Source of the DNA: Chryseobacterium sp. MYb7
Lineage (GTDB): Bacteria; Bacteroidota; Bacteroidia; Flavobacteriales; Weeksellaceae
Direction: 5' to 3'
Length of the DNA: 64,000 nt
Assembly: GCF_002979455.1 (NCBI RefSeq)
Contig: NZ_PCOU01000019.1
Location: 1-64,000, forward strand
Under the pieces are notes generated by a model. That model worked only from the letters and a program-made list of their open reading frames with translations. It made no database searches and had not been told where the DNA came from. Positions 7,677 through 17,133 of the stretch are shown here, one piece after another (the stretch's first letter is position 1; every line of letters starts with the position of its first letter). A program made the position numbers and the translations under genes.

Positions 7677-9119
7677 CTACAAAGCTAACTTAAACGGTCC
7701 TTCAAAAGTGGTTTCAAATGAGTCTACCAGTGTTCCTTTTTCATCAAAAACTCCAATGACCATATTTTGTTTTGAGAATTTAATCTCTTCTTCAGGGAAA
7801 GAAATATTGATGTTTCCTTTCAGGATCTGGTCTCCTTTCAATATGATTTTTTCAGAACCGAAATAAGTAATTTCAGCATGGGTAGGAGAGATTACTCTGA
7901 TAGTAAGGGTTTTCTTTTCATTCGATTTATTCAGAAGGGTATAAATAAAAGTATTGGTGATTTTACCGTCTTTAACGAAAAATGTAGATCCTGCCGGTTT
8001 GATGAATTTCGCTTCCATAGAGCCTCGGTCGTACATTAAGAATCCAAGGAATCCGATAAGTAGTGCCAGGATAGCAGTTGTAGCTTTCATTCTTGGAGTA
8101 AACCGGAATTTATCCTGATTTTCAATTTCGGCTTCCGTGGCATAACGTACGAGCCCTTTAGGTAAACCTACTTTTTCCATCACTTCATCACAGGCGTCAA
8201 TACATGCCGTACAGTTTACACATTCCAGCTGCTGCCCGTTTCTGATATCAATTCCTGTAGGACATACTACCACACACTGGTTACAGTCGATACAATCTCC
8301 TTTTCCTGCTGCTTTTCTGTCTTCATTGTTTCTCCATTTTGCACGGCCTTCACCTCTTTTAAAATCATAATATACATTGATGGTTTGTTTGTCAATCAAT
8401 ACCCCCTGAAGTCTTCCGTATGGGCAGACCAGCGTACAAACCTGCTCACGAAGCCAGGCAAAAACAAAATAAAAGGTCATGGTAAAGAATATCATACCGG
8501 TAAACTTCAGTGAGTTTCCTTCAGGACCTTCAGCCATAATACGGAAAACCTCTTTATAGCCTACGATATACATGAACATGAAGTGGGAAATAGTCAGTGA
8601 AATTAAAAGGAAAACAGACCATTTTATCAGTCTTTTTCGGATTTTCTCTGCATCCCATTCCTGTCTGTCGAGTTTCATTTGTTTGTTTCTGTCACCTTCG
8701 ATCCAGTATTCTATTTTTCGGAAAACCATTTCCATAAAAAGAGTCTGAGGACACAGCCAGCCGCAGAATATCCTTCCGAAAACTACGGTAAACAGCATCA
8801 CAAAAATAACAGATGTTACTGCTCCTAAGGCAAGAATGAAAAAGTCTTGTAAGTAAAATGGCTGTCCAACGATAAAGAATCTTCCATCAATGACATTAAT
8901 GAGGAGAAAAGGATTATTATTGATTGTTACAAATGGCAATCCGAAAAATAAAGCAAGGAGAAGATAGCTGGTGTAATTTCTGTAATTGGTATATTTTCCT
9001 TTAGGTTTTCTTGGGAAAATCCACTTCCTTTTTCCAGTTTCATCCATCGTTCCCACTGAATTTCTGAAATCTTCATTTTCAATTTCCAAAGACTTGATAT
9101 TGTTGGATTCTGCGCTCAT
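7677..9119 (-). CDS. ccoG: Cytochrome c oxidase accessory protein CcoG
   Basis: A 480-residue membrane iron-sulfur protein. In the family, CcoG (FixG/RdxA) reduces copper for assembly of cbb3-type oxidase. Features seen: about five transmembrane helices in residues 45-350, the motif CGWLCPQTLFMEMVFRKIEY, a second CTLVCPYGRLQG, and a two-cluster ferredoxin domain (CIDCNQCVVVCP, then CVNCTACIDACDEV), followed by an Ig-like periplasmic C-terminus from residue 370. Length is normal for the family. The cco structural genes are not in this window; neighbours are an AraC gene and an SMP-30 lipoprotein, so this copy is detached from its usual operon, at least within view. Confidence 0.95.
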   Translation of the reverse strand: MSAESNNIKSLEIENEDFRNSVGTMDETGKRKWIFPRKPKGKYTNYRNYTSYLLLALFFGLPFVTINNNPFLLINVIDGRFFIVGQPFYLQDFFILALGAVTSVIFVMLFTVVFGRIFCGWLCPQTLFMEMVFRKIEYWIEGDRNKQMKLDRQEWDAEKIRKRLIKWSVFLLISLTISHFMFMYIVGYKEVFRIMAEGPEGNSLKFTGMIFFTMTFYFVFAWLREQVCTLVCPYGRLQGVLIDKQTINVYYDFKRGEGRAKWRNNEDRKAAGKGDCIDCNQCVVVCPTGIDIRNGQQLECVNCTACIDACDEVMEKVGLPKGLVRYATEAEIENQDKFRFTPRMKATTAILALLIGFLGFLMYDRGSMEAKFIKPAGSTFFVKDGKITNTFIYTLLNKSNEKKTLTIRVISPTHAEITYFGSEKIILKGDQILKGNINISFPEEEIKFSKQNMVIGVFDEKGTLVDSFETTFEGPFKLAL

Positions 9120-9373
9120 TGTTGTATGCTATAAAAGTATTTTGGTACAATTTTCATCAGGATTCATTCTCTTTTTAAGATTTTTTTTCATGAAAAAAGT
9201 ATGTTGATCCTGTACTGCAAAGCTCCGGATTATATCCTTTTAGTACTAATATGATCTACTTCCAAAATAGTACAATTGGGACATTTTGTGTTGATGATTT
9301 TTATTGTATCAAAATGAGAAAATATTTTGAAACCTATGTTTCATATTGTAAATTGCACTTTTAAAAATGAAGC

Positions 9374-10267
9374 ATGAAGAATATATTTAAAATAAGCATG
9401 ATTGGTTTGGTTTTCGCATTGATAAACTGTCAATCAGTAAATTATAGTAAAATGTTTTATGAAGGAGTACAACCGGAAATGGTTTCCGACAAGTTCAGTT
9501 TCACAGAAGGACCATCTGCTGATCAAGAGGGAAATGTTTACTTTACGGATCAGCCTAATGATAAGATCTATTACTGGGACTGGAAAAGCAATAAGGTGAT
9601 AGAGTTTTTAGATAAGACTGGAAGGGCCAACGGAACACACTTCGACAAAGACGGATATTTAATTACCTGCTCTGATGATCAGGGAGAGATCTGGAAAATC
9701 TCAAAAGATAAAAAAGTAGAAGTTTTGTTGAAAGGTTTTGAAGGAAAAAGACTGAACGGGCCAAACGATGTCTGGAATGATGAAGTTGGAGGAATGTACT
9801 TTACTGATCCTCTGTATGAAAGAGATTACTGGGTTGGCTTTAAACAGGAAATTCAGCACAAAAGCCTTTATTACAGAGATAAAACCGGAAAAGTAATCAA
9901 ACTAGATACATTTACACAGCCTAATGGAATTGTAGGAAGTGAAAAATTAAAGAAATTATATATTTCTGATATCGATGCCGGGAAAACCTATGTATATGAT
10001 ATATTGGGGGATGGAAAGCTGTCTGAGAAAAAATTGTTCTGCGAAATGGGTTCAGACGGAATGGAGCTGGATAAACATGGAAACCTTTATTTAACAGGGA
10101 ATGGAGTGCATGTTTTTAACCGTTTGGGAAAGAAAATTTACCATATTTCTATCCCGGAAAAGTGGACATCTAACGTCACTTTTGGTGGAAAAGACAATGA
10201 TATTCTCTTCATTACTGCCTCAAAATCTGTATATACTTTCCCTACAAGGGTAAGAGGTATTAAATAA
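9374..10267 (+). CDS. SMP-30/gluconolactonase-like lipoprotein
   Basis: A 297-residue beta-propeller of the SMP-30/gluconolactonase/LRE family, which hydrolyses sugar lactones with a divalent metal. The signal sequence ends in a lipobox with cysteine 19 (ALIN before C), so it should be a lipoprotein. Family metal-site motifs are visible: FTEGPSADQEGNVYFTDQ, then NGPNDVWNDEVGGMYFTDP, QPNGI and SDGMELDKHGNLYLT. The metal ligands E, N and D are thus all present, and the protein looks active. Substrate could be gluconolactone or another lactone. The gene is monocistronic; a repeat palindrome at 10275 follows it. Confidence 0.88.
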   Translation: MKNIFKISMIGLVFALINCQSVNYSKMFYEGVQPEMVSDKFSFTEGPSADQEGNVYFTDQPNDKIYYWDWKSNKVIEFLDKTGRANGTHFDKDGYLITCSDDQGEIWKISKDKKVEVLLKGFEGKRLNGPNDVWNDEVGGMYFTDPLYERDYWVGFKQEIQHKSLYYRDKTGKVIKLDTFTQPNGIVGSEKLKKLYISDIDAGKTYVYDILGDGKLSEKKLFCEMGSDGMELDKHGNLYLTGNGVHVFNRLGKKIYHISIPEKWTSNVTFGGKDNDILFITASKSVYTFPTRVRGIK

Positions 10268-10274
10268 TTTTTGT

Positions 10275-10350
10275 GTCATTGCGAGGAGCATGGCGACGAA
10301 GCAATCTCTTTTCATTACATATGAGATTGCTTCACTTTGTTCGCAATGAC
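10275..10350. repeat. Dispersed-type palindrome GTCATTGCGA...TCGCAATGAC
   Basis: The left arm (GTCATTGCGAGGAG, then GAAGCAATCTC) and right arm (GAGATTGCTTC, then TCGCAATGAC) pair over about 30 bases with small bulges. It sits between convergent genes and could act as a terminator for both. GAAGCAATCTC also occurs alone near 35540, suggesting a dispersed family. Confidence 0.65.
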
Positions 10351-10365
10351 AATTGAGTGGAAGGT

Positions 10366-11673
10366 CTAATAAGCAACCTCCATTTTCACCTTCTTTCCTT
10401 TCAGTTTTTCGTTCTGAAGTTTTCTTAAAAGAGCGTTTACTTTATTTCTGGAAACGGCAACATAAGAGGTAGTATCTTTCACTTCAATAATTCCTACATC
10501 CTCTTTTTGCAGTTCTCCTTTCTTTAAAAGATATCCTACAATATCTACTTTATTTACTTTATCCTTTTTCCCGGCACTGATATAAACCGTCTGGAAAGGT
10601 GTTTTTTGCGGAACTTTAGTAAACCCGGCAACACTTTCTTCAGGTGTATTGTTTTTAATGAACGGGAAATTTTCTTCCTCAGTCATGATCAGATATACAA
10701 AACCTTTGGCATTCATTCTTGCTGTACGTCCGTTTCTGTGGATGAAGGCATCTTCTTTGGGAGGAAGCTGATAATGAACAATAGATTCCACTTCAGGAAT
10801 ATCAAGTCCGCGGGCAGCCAGATCGGTTGTAATAAGAATTCTTGCAGAATCATTTCTGAACTTAAGCAGGGCACGTTCTCTTTCGTCCTGTTCCATACCT
10901 CCGTGGAAGGTTTCTCTGTCGATTCCCATTTGATTAAGAAGCTCAGAGATACGGTCTACAGCCTCACGGTGGTTACAGAAAATTAATGTTCTTTTGTTTC
11001 CGATTTTACAAACCAGATTGAAAAGGGTATCCAGTTTTTCTTCGGGAATAGTCATTACTTTTCTCAACTGAAGATCCGGTTTTATATCATTTTCTTTAAG
11101 GAAACTGATTACTTTTTCATCTTTTAAGCCTGTAAAAGCAGGAATTTCATCCATTGCTGTTGCAGAAGTTAAGATTCTTTGAGAAAGTCCTTTTAAAGAA
11201 TTGGAAATAAATTCCATATCATCCTGAAAACCTAGTTCCAGAGCTTTATCGAATTCATCAAGAACTAAGGTCTTAATTGTCTTTGGATCAAAATTGTTAT
11301 TTCTTAAATGATAAACAATCCTTCCTGGAGTTCCTATGAGTACAGCGGGAGCTTCAATTAAATTATTAACCTCGATTTTTTTATCATGCCCGCCATAGCA
11401 TACAGATACTTTAAAATCTGTTCCCATGGCTTTAAAAACCTGTTCAATCTGTAAGGCCAGCTCTCTGGCAGGAACCAATATCAAAACCTGAACTCCCTGA
11501 ACATTTTTTTTCAGATTTCTCAGCACCGGAAATAAAAAGGCAAGAGTCTTTCCTGATCCTGTAGGAGAGAGCAAAACGATGTCTGTATTGTTTTCAGACG
11601 CTTTATAAGCAGATTTCTGCATCTGATTCATATCCTGAATCTGCAGCTTTTGATAGATCGGTTGTAATTCCAT
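10366..11673 (-). CDS. DEAD-box RNA helicase, DbpA-like
   Basis: A 435-residue ATP-dependent RNA helicase. RecA domain 1: Q-motif region, Walker A SPTGSGKT, motif Ib, motif II as DEFD in place of DEAD, motif III SAT. RecA domain 2 has motif V (TTDLAARGLDIPEV) and motif VI HRNGRTARM. The last 75 residues (from KVDIVGYLLKKGELQKEDVG to KVKMEVAY) match a DbpA-type RNA-binding domain that targets 23S rRNA, so a role in large-subunit assembly is likely. DEFD keeps the catalytic first D and E, so activity is expected. It is transcribed alone, convergent with the SMP-30 gene. The Walker A, SAT and HRNGRTAR motifs argue against decay. Confidence 0.9.
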   Translation of the reverse strand: MELQPIYQKLQIQDMNQMQKSAYKASENNTDIVLLSPTGSGKTLAFLFPVLRNLKKNVQGVQVLILVPARELALQIEQVFKAMGTDFKVSVCYGGHDKKIEVNNLIEAPAVLIGTPGRIVYHLRNNNFDPKTIKTLVLDEFDKALELGFQDDMEFISNSLKGLSQRILTSATAMDEIPAFTGLKDEKVISFLKENDIKPDLQLRKVMTIPEEKLDTLFNLVCKIGNKRTLIFCNHREAVDRISELLNQMGIDRETFHGGMEQDERERALLKFRNDSARILITTDLAARGLDIPEVESIVHYQLPPKEDAFIHRNGRTARMNAKGFVYLIMTEEENFPFIKNNTPEESVAGFTKVPQKTPFQTVYISAGKKDKVNKVDIVGYLLKKGELQKEDVGIIEVKDTTSYVAVSRNKVNALLRKLQNEKLKGKKVKMEVAY

Positions 11674-11697
11674 GGTGCAAAGGTAGTGATTTTAAGT

Positions 11698-11766
11698 GGG
11701 GATGGGTGAGAGCGTTTGAGGGTTCTGGAGTGATAGAGTTTGAGAGTTTGAGAGCCTGAGAGGGAT
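11698..11766. repeat. Degenerate GAGTTTGAGAG repeats
   Basis: GAGTTTGAGAG occurs with variants about five times in 68 bases (GAGAGCGTTTGAGGG ... GAGAGCCTGAGAGGG). Simple-sequence spacer upstream of the helicase gene. Confidence 0.5.
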
Positions 11767-11800
11767 AGGCCAGTATTGTTCTTCTTTAATTCTGTGTTAG

Positions 11801-11982
11801 TGTCATTCTGAATAAAGCTCAGCGAAATGAAGAATCTCATATTGTCCTCTACTTATTAATGCTTTGTGAACTGCGTTTGTAAACTTTCAGTTTATGTTCA
11901 GCATGACAGCGGATATTGCTTCATTCTAAATTTAAAACAGTTAGTATTAGAATGTCATGCTGAGCTTAGTCGAAGCATTTTT
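11801..11982. repeat. Dispersed-type repeat TGTCATnCTGA...
   Basis: TGTCATTCTGAATAAAGCTC at 11801 and TGTCATGCTGAGCTTAGTCG at 11953 are diverged direct copies. CAGCATGACA at about 11900 is inverted with respect to the second and can pair with it over 10 bases. The rest of the 518-base gap before rpsA holds only the rpsA promoter and leader. Confidence 0.55.
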
Positions 11983-12038
11983 TAATCAAAGTATTGATTT
12001 TTAAATATATAAGTTAAATATTAGCGTGCTGAAATGTA

Positions 12039-12069
12039 TTGCTTATCTTAAATAAAATTCATATCTTTG
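12039..12069 (+). promoter_or_regulatory. rpsA promoter
   Basis: TTG at 12039-12041, 20 bases, then TATCTTTG at 12062-12069: the clearest Bacteroidota promoter in the window. Transcription would begin near 12074, leaving a leader of almost 120 bases. Confidence 0.7.
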
Positions 12070-12072
12070 CAC

Positions 12073-12191
12073 CCACTTTTGTGGCGAAAAGGTTTGAACA
12101 GTAAATTACTTACAATTAATTACTTCCGTATTTTTTAATCCGCATTTATTCAAACCGTTAAAAAAGAAGGAATACAAATTTTTATTAGAAA
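12073..12191 (+). promoter_or_regulatory. rpsA 5' leader with candidate structure
   Basis: The leader opens with a small hairpin CCAC-TTTT-GTGG (12073-12084). GGTTTGAA (12091-12098) can then pair with TTCAAACC (12149-12156), closing a 50-base A/T-rich loop. S1 is autoregulated in other bacteria; whether this structure serves that role here is inference. Confidence 0.35.
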
Positions 12192-13982
12192 ATGTCAAAA
12201 GAGACAAATTCAGCAGAGGTTTTATTAAACCAAAACGTAGCACCAGAACAATTTGATTGGGATTCATTCGAATCAGGTCTTGATGCAGATGCGAGAAAAG
12301 AAAAAAGCGATTTAGAAGAAATCTACAACGGATCTTTAAACAACCTAGACGATAACGACGTTTTAGTTGGTAGAGTTGTAAGATTAACTGACAAAGAAGC
12401 TATCGTAGACATCAACTTCAAATCTGAAGGTGTTATCTCTCTAAACGAATTCCGTTACAACCAAGGCCTGAAAGTAGGTGATGAGGTAGAAGTAATGGTT
12501 GACAAGAGAGAAGACAAAACTGGTCAATTACAATTATCTCACAGAAAAGCTAGAACGCTTAAAGCTTGGGATAAAGTAAACGAACTTCACGAAACTGGAG
12601 AAATCGTTAACGGTTTTGTTAAATCTAGAACTAAAGGTGGTATGATCGTTGACGTTCACGGAATCGAAGCATTCTTACCTGGTTCTCAAATTGACGTTAA
12701 GCCAATTAAAGATTACGATCAGTTCGTAGGAAAAACTATGGAATTCAAAGTTGTGAAAATCAACCCTGAGTTCAAAAACGTAGTGGTATCTCACAAAGCA
12801 TTGATCGAAGCAGATATCGAAGGTCAGAAAAAAGAAATCATCGCTCAGCTTGAAAAAGGTCAGGTTCTTGAAGGAACTGTTAAGAACATTACTTCTTACG
12901 GTGTATTCATTGACTTAGGAGGTGTTGATGGATTGATCCACATTACAGACCTTTCTTGGTCTAGAGTGAACCACCCATCTGAAATCCTAGAGGACGGACA
13001 AACTGTAAAAGTTGTAATCCTTGATTTCGATGATGAGAAAACAAGAATCCAATTAGGTATGAAGCAATTAGAAGCTCATCCTTGGGATGCTCTTTCTGCT
13101 GACTTGAAAGTAGGTGACAAAGTAAAAGGAAAAGTAGTAGTTCTTGCTGACTATGGTGCATTCGTAGAAATTGCTCCAGGTGTAGAAGGATTAATCCACG
13201 TTTCTGAAATGTCTTGGTCTACTCACTTAAGATCTGCTGGAGATTTCGTAAAAGTAGGTGATGAAGTAGAAGCTGAAGTATTAACTTTAGATAGAGAAGA
13301 AAGAAAAATTTCTCTTGGTATCAAGCAATTGTCTAAAGATCCATGGGAAAACATCGAAGCTAAGTATCCGGTAGGATCTCAGCATGTAGGAACTGTAAGA
13401 AACTTCACTAACTTTGGTGTATTCGTAGAGTTAGAAGAAGGTATCGACGGATTAATCTACATCTCTGATCTTTCTTGGACTAAGAAAATCAAGCACCCAT
13501 CTGAATTCTGTGCAGTAGGTGATAAACTAAACGTTGTAGTTCTTGAATTAGATATCCAAGCTAGAAGATTATCTCTAGGTCACAAGCAATTGACTGAAAA
13601 CCCATGGGATAAATTCGAAACTAAATATGCTGAAGGAACTATCCACGCTGGTAAAGCTGTAGAGGTTCACGATAAAGGAGCTTCTGTTCAATTCGAAGAT
13701 GCTGAAGTAGAAGCATTCTGCCCTTCAAGATTATTAGAGAAAGAAGATGGATCTAAAATCAAAAAAGGTGAAGATGCTCAATTCAAAGTAATCGAATTCA
13801 ACAAAGAATTCAAGAGAGTAGTAGTATCTCACACAGGTATCTTCAGAGACGAAGAAAAGAAAAACGTTAAAGAATCTTCTTCTAGAAACGTATCTTCTTC
13901 TTCTAACAACGAAGAAAGATCTACTCTTGGAGACATCGATGCATTAGCAGAGTTGAAAAGAAAAATGGAAGAAGGTAAATAA
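12192..13982 (+). CDS. rpsA: 30S ribosomal protein S1
   Basis: Ribosomal protein S1, 596 residues, binds mRNA at the small subunit. Six S1 (OB-fold) repeats follow an acidic N-terminal segment; repeats 3 to 5 show the typical pattern (GVFIDLGGVDGLIHITDLSW, GAFVEIAPGVEGLIHVSEMS, GVFVELEEGIDGLIYISDLS). The C-terminus is a serine/asparagine-rich tail and a charged helix. Codon use is strongly biased to codons such as AAC, GAC, TTC and AGA, as in a highly expressed gene, unlike most neighbours. It is monocistronic, with its own promoter at 12039 and a perfect terminator at 14007. Confidence 0.98.
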   Translation: MSKETNSAEVLLNQNVAPEQFDWDSFESGLDADARKEKSDLEEIYNGSLNNLDDNDVLVGRVVRLTDKEAIVDINFKSEGVISLNEFRYNQGLKVGDEVEVMVDKREDKTGQLQLSHRKARTLKAWDKVNELHETGEIVNGFVKSRTKGGMIVDVHGIEAFLPGSQIDVKPIKDYDQFVGKTMEFKVVKINPEFKNVVVSHKALIEADIEGQKKEIIAQLEKGQVLEGTVKNITSYGVFIDLGGVDGLIHITDLSWSRVNHPSEILEDGQTVKVVILDFDDEKTRIQLGMKQLEAHPWDALSADLKVGDKVKGKVVVLADYGAFVEIAPGVEGLIHVSEMSWSTHLRSAGDFVKVGDEVEAEVLTLDREERKISLGIKQLSKDPWENIEAKYPVGSQHVGTVRNFTNFGVFVELEEGIDGLIYISDLSWTKKIKHPSEFCAVGDKLNVVVLELDIQARRLSLGHKQLTENPWDKFETKYAEGTIHAGKAVEVHDKGASVQFEDAEVEAFCPSRLLEKEDGSKIKKGEDAQFKVIEFNKEFKRVVVSHTGIFRDEEKKNVKESSSRNVSSSSNNEERSTLGDIDALAELKRKMEEGK

Positions 13983-14006
13983 TCTTTGAACCATTGATAA
14001 ATAAGG

Positions 14007-14034
14007 AGCCGCTCATTTGAGCGGCTTTTTTTTA
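14007..14034 (+). terminator. rpsA terminator
   Basis: AGCCGCTC pairs perfectly with GAGCGGCT around ATTT, followed by eight T. Confidence 0.95.
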
Positions 14035-14372
14035 TGCGAATAAGGACGAGAAATAAATCGGGTAAAAAGTGAAAATGATATCATTTTTTTGGATATCAAA
14101 AATGAAAAAAAACAATAAAAATTGATGACTATTTACTATTGAAAATATTCATTCATTAATGATTTAATTTAGTGAAATAATTACATTAAAAATATCTAAA
14201 AGCTTTGTAAATATAATGCTGTAGCTGTAAATCTATGATAAGGTTCTCTCTATTGAGAAATATGTAAAATTATTTTTATTTAATTAATTTATTTGTATTG
14301 ATTTATTTTTAAATTTTAAGTAAGAAAAATAATAAAGATTTGTGAATTATTTGTAGATTAGCGGCTTTAATA
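14035..14372. other. AT-rich gap without recognised content
   Basis: About 340 bases of very AT-rich sequence between the rpsA terminator and the fungalysin gene. I see no open frame, stable stem or repeat. It presumably carries the promoter of the downstream gene, but no box is convincing. Confidence 0.5.
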
Positions 14373-17009
14373 ATGGATATGAAAAATAAAGCTCTACCTC
14401 TTTTATTTGCGGTGTTTTCTGTATTTCCAACAATATTGTTTGGACAAGATAATGAAAAGCTGATTAAAGATTATATTTCTCAAAACAAAATAAGAGAATG
14501 TAAAAAATCTGATCTTAACAATATTATTATTGATAATGTAGATCCGTCAAAATCACTGAATGGTAATGTTGTGAAATTTTTACAGACTTATAATGGGTTA
14601 CCCATATACAGTTCTGTGGGAACAGCATTGATTAAGGATAATAAAATTGTTTATTATACAGACAATTTTGTAAAAGATTATACTGCATCTACTTCAGGTA
14701 CAGCTGTTATTAATAAAAATACGGCGCTTCAAAAGATTGCTGAAGATTTAAAGAATCCTGATATTGCTAATTTTACAGTTCTTGAATATCTTGAAAAGAC
14801 TCAGAAAAAAGCTACATCAGCTAATCAAAGACTGGTGTATACCAATGATGAGAATGGAAATCTTCGTCTGGCATATGAATATACTTTAATGGAGCCAAAA
14901 TCTCCAAATTACTGGAATATTTTAGTAGATGCCAATAATGGAAACATTCTGTTGAAAAATAATCTGACACTATCTTGTAATTTCCATCATGATGCTTATG
15001 ATTCAGATACTAATTATAATCATGCGGATCATTTTGAGAATACATTAATAGGACCTCAAAACAGCATGGTACAAAATAATATTCCTTTGCTTGTACCAGA
15101 TAATGCATCCTACAATGTATTTCCATTGCCAATTGAAGCACCTACTTTCGGTTCAAGATCAATTCTGACTAATCCATGGCTGCTAAGTGCTTCTCCTGAA
15201 GGATGGCATTCTGATGGGGTAAACCATTATACAGTTACAAGAGGGAATAACGTTTTTGCTTACGAAGATGTGGCGGGAACAGCTTTAACAGCTCCTGATT
15301 ACCTTACAGGTACTCCGGCAGAAGGAGGAGCCACAAGAAACTTTAATTTTGCTTTTAATATCAATGAAGCTCCTGTAAATAATAGAAATGCAGCGATTAC
15401 CAACTTGTTTTATATTAACAATAAGATGCATGATATTTTCTATAAGTTCGGATTTACAGAATCTGCAAAGAACTTTCAGCAGAACAATTTTGGAAATGGG
15501 CCTGTAGGAGGAGATGACGACTCTGTATATGCAGAAGCTCAGGATGGAAGTGGATTAAACAACGCTAATTTCTCTTCACCATCAGATGGATATACTCCCA
15601 GAATGCAGATGTATCTTTGGTCATCTATTGGTAGAATATTTTATTATAATGCGCCAACTACTGCTGTTTCCCGCACACCAGGAGCAGGAACAGCTCAGTT
15701 CGGTATTCCGGTACCGATGAATGGGATTACAGGAGATGTAATGCTGTCTCCGGTTTTAGATGGATGTACTGCTTTACCAGTGGGTTCACTGACTGATAAG
15801 ATTGGTTTGGTTGAAAGAGGAACGTGTGCTTTTACTGTTAAAGTAAAAAATCTTCAGGATGCAGGGGCTAAGGCAGCTATTGTCTATAATAATGCAGTCA
15901 ATGGTTCTACTTTGGGAAATATGGCGGGAACAGATGCTACAATCACTATTCCTTCAGTGCTTATTATTAATTCTGAAGGAGAATACATAAAAACTCAGCT
16001 TGCTGCAAACACCAACGTAAATGTTACCCTTAAAGGAAACATGACGCCAGATGGAAGTTTTGATAACGGAATTGTAATCCACGAATATGGCCACGGAATA
16101 TCAAACAGAATGACAGGTTCAGGATCTGGATGTTTGAATGCAAACGTGAGTAAAGAGCAAATGGGAGAGGGATGGTCTGATTTCTTTGCTTTAATGTTGA
16201 CTAACAAAGCTGGAGATAATGCTACTGTAGCAAGAGGTACAGGTACTTATGCATTAGGTCAGGCTATAACAGGAGCTGGTATCAGACCTGCAAAATATTC
16301 AACAAACCTTTCTGTTAATGGATATACCTACGGAAACACGAACGGAATGGAGTACAATAACGGAACAGCAGTAGTTCCGGATGTACATTCAATCGGTTTT
16401 GTGTGGGCTACAATGTTATGGGATCTTCACTGGAAGTATGTTGAAAAATACGGATATTCTTCAGATGTATTATCTACAACTCCTAATGGCAGCACAAAAG
16501 TATTACAACTGGTAACAGACGCTCTGAAACTTCAGGGATGTAACCCAAGCTTTATTGACGGAAGAAACGCAATATTGGCCGCAGAGCTGGCAACTACACA
16601 GGGACAGGATAAATGTATGATCTGGGGCGTTTTTGCAAGAAGAGGTTTAGGAGTGAATGCTTCTGCAGGAGTTAAAAATAACATTAATGACCAGATTCAG
16701 GACTTCAGCGTACCGGAAGAATGTGCATTATTGGGTACTAATGAAGTAAACAGTGATAAAAATAAAGATGTTTCTATCTATCCAAACCCGGCAAAGGATG
16801 AGTTTTATATCAAATTCCCGAGCAATACTCTAGGAAAAGTGAGCGTAGAACTTTTTGATATGTCTGGAAAACTGGTTTCTTCTGAAGATAAAGTTTCACC
16901 GGATGCTAAGAAAGCAATTTCTACAAGCAATTTGGTAAACGGAACTTATATGGTTAAAATTAAAGGACTTGGTTTTGAAGCTTCTTCAAAAGTAATGGTT
17001 AAGAAATAA
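14373..17009 (+). CDS. Secreted M36 (fungalysin-type) metallopeptidase, T9SS cargo
   Basis: A secreted zinc peptidase of 878 residues. Residues 1-25 are a signal peptide (ATG at 14373; 14379 is an equally good start). An FTP-like propeptide region follows, then the M36 domain with the site HEYGHGISNRM at about residues 570-580 and the downstream glutamate in EGWSDFFALM. A protease-associated (PA) insert (GLVERGTCAFTVKVKNLQDA) precedes the catalytic site at about 460-540. The last 75 residues (from SIYPNPAKDEFYIKF) form a T9SS type A sorting domain. It is monocistronic with a perfect terminator at 17029. Likely role: extracellular protein breakdown. Confidence 0.93.
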   Translation: MDMKNKALPLLFAVFSVFPTILFGQDNEKLIKDYISQNKIRECKKSDLNNIIIDNVDPSKSLNGNVVKFLQTYNGLPIYSSVGTALIKDNKIVYYTDNFVKDYTASTSGTAVINKNTALQKIAEDLKNPDIANFTVLEYLEKTQKKATSANQRLVYTNDENGNLRLAYEYTLMEPKSPNYWNILVDANNGNILLKNNLTLSCNFHHDAYDSDTNYNHADHFENTLIGPQNSMVQNNIPLLVPDNASYNVFPLPIEAPTFGSRSILTNPWLLSASPEGWHSDGVNHYTVTRGNNVFAYEDVAGTALTAPDYLTGTPAEGGATRNFNFAFNINEAPVNNRNAAITNLFYINNKMHDIFYKFGFTESAKNFQQNNFGNGPVGGDDDSVYAEAQDGSGLNNANFSSPSDGYTPRMQMYLWSSIGRIFYYNAPTTAVSRTPGAGTAQFGIPVPMNGITGDVMLSPVLDGCTALPVGSLTDKIGLVERGTCAFTVKVKNLQDAGAKAAIVYNNAVNGSTLGNMAGTDATITIPSVLIINSEGEYIKTQLAANTNVNVTLKGNMTPDGSFDNGIVIHEYGHGISNRMTGSGSGCLNANVSKEQMGEGWSDFFALMLTNKAGDNATVARGTGTYALGQAITGAGIRPAKYSTNLSVNGYTYGNTNGMEYNNGTAVVPDVHSIGFVWATMLWDLHWKYVEKYGYSSDVLSTTPNGSTKVLQLVTDALKLQGCNPSFIDGRNAILAAELATTQGQDKCMIWGVFARRGLGVNASAGVKNNINDQIQDFSVPEECALLGTNEVNSDKNKDVSIYPNPAKDEFYIKFPSNTLGKVSVELFDMSGKLVSSEDKVSPDAKKAISTSNLVNGTYMVKIKGLGFEASSKVMVKK

Positions 17010-17028
17010 TTTACTTATCCTCAATTAT

Positions 17029-17060
17029 AAAATCGCCACAAGCTTGCTTGTGGCGATTTT
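17029..17060. terminator. Terminator of the fungalysin gene
   Basis: AAAATCGCCACAAGC and its exact complement GCTTGTGGCGATTTT are separated by two bases, followed by ATTTAT. The symmetry allows use in both directions. Confidence 0.9.
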
Positions 17061-17107
17061 ATTTATCTATTAACCTAACACTCCGGATAGGTTTAATTTA
17101 TATATCG

Positions 17108-17115
17108 TACCTTTG
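17108..17115 (+). promoter_or_regulatory. Promoter -7 box of the EamA gene
   Basis: TACCTTTG matches TAnnTTTG. It overlaps the upstream TTG codon at 17113, so that codon cannot lie in the transcript, and fixes the ATG at 17134 as the start. Confidence 0.6.
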
Positions 17116-17133
17116 CAGGCTGTTAAAAAAATT

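Noticed and set aside
9285..9315. Fnr-box-like TTGAT...ATCAA upstream of the SMP-30 gene
   Set aside because: The half-sites are 12 bases apart rather than four, which does not fit the Fnr consensus.
10366..11673. Helicase as a pseudogene because of DEFD
   Set aside because: All other motifs and the C-terminal RNA-binding domain are intact, and the catalytic D and E remain.
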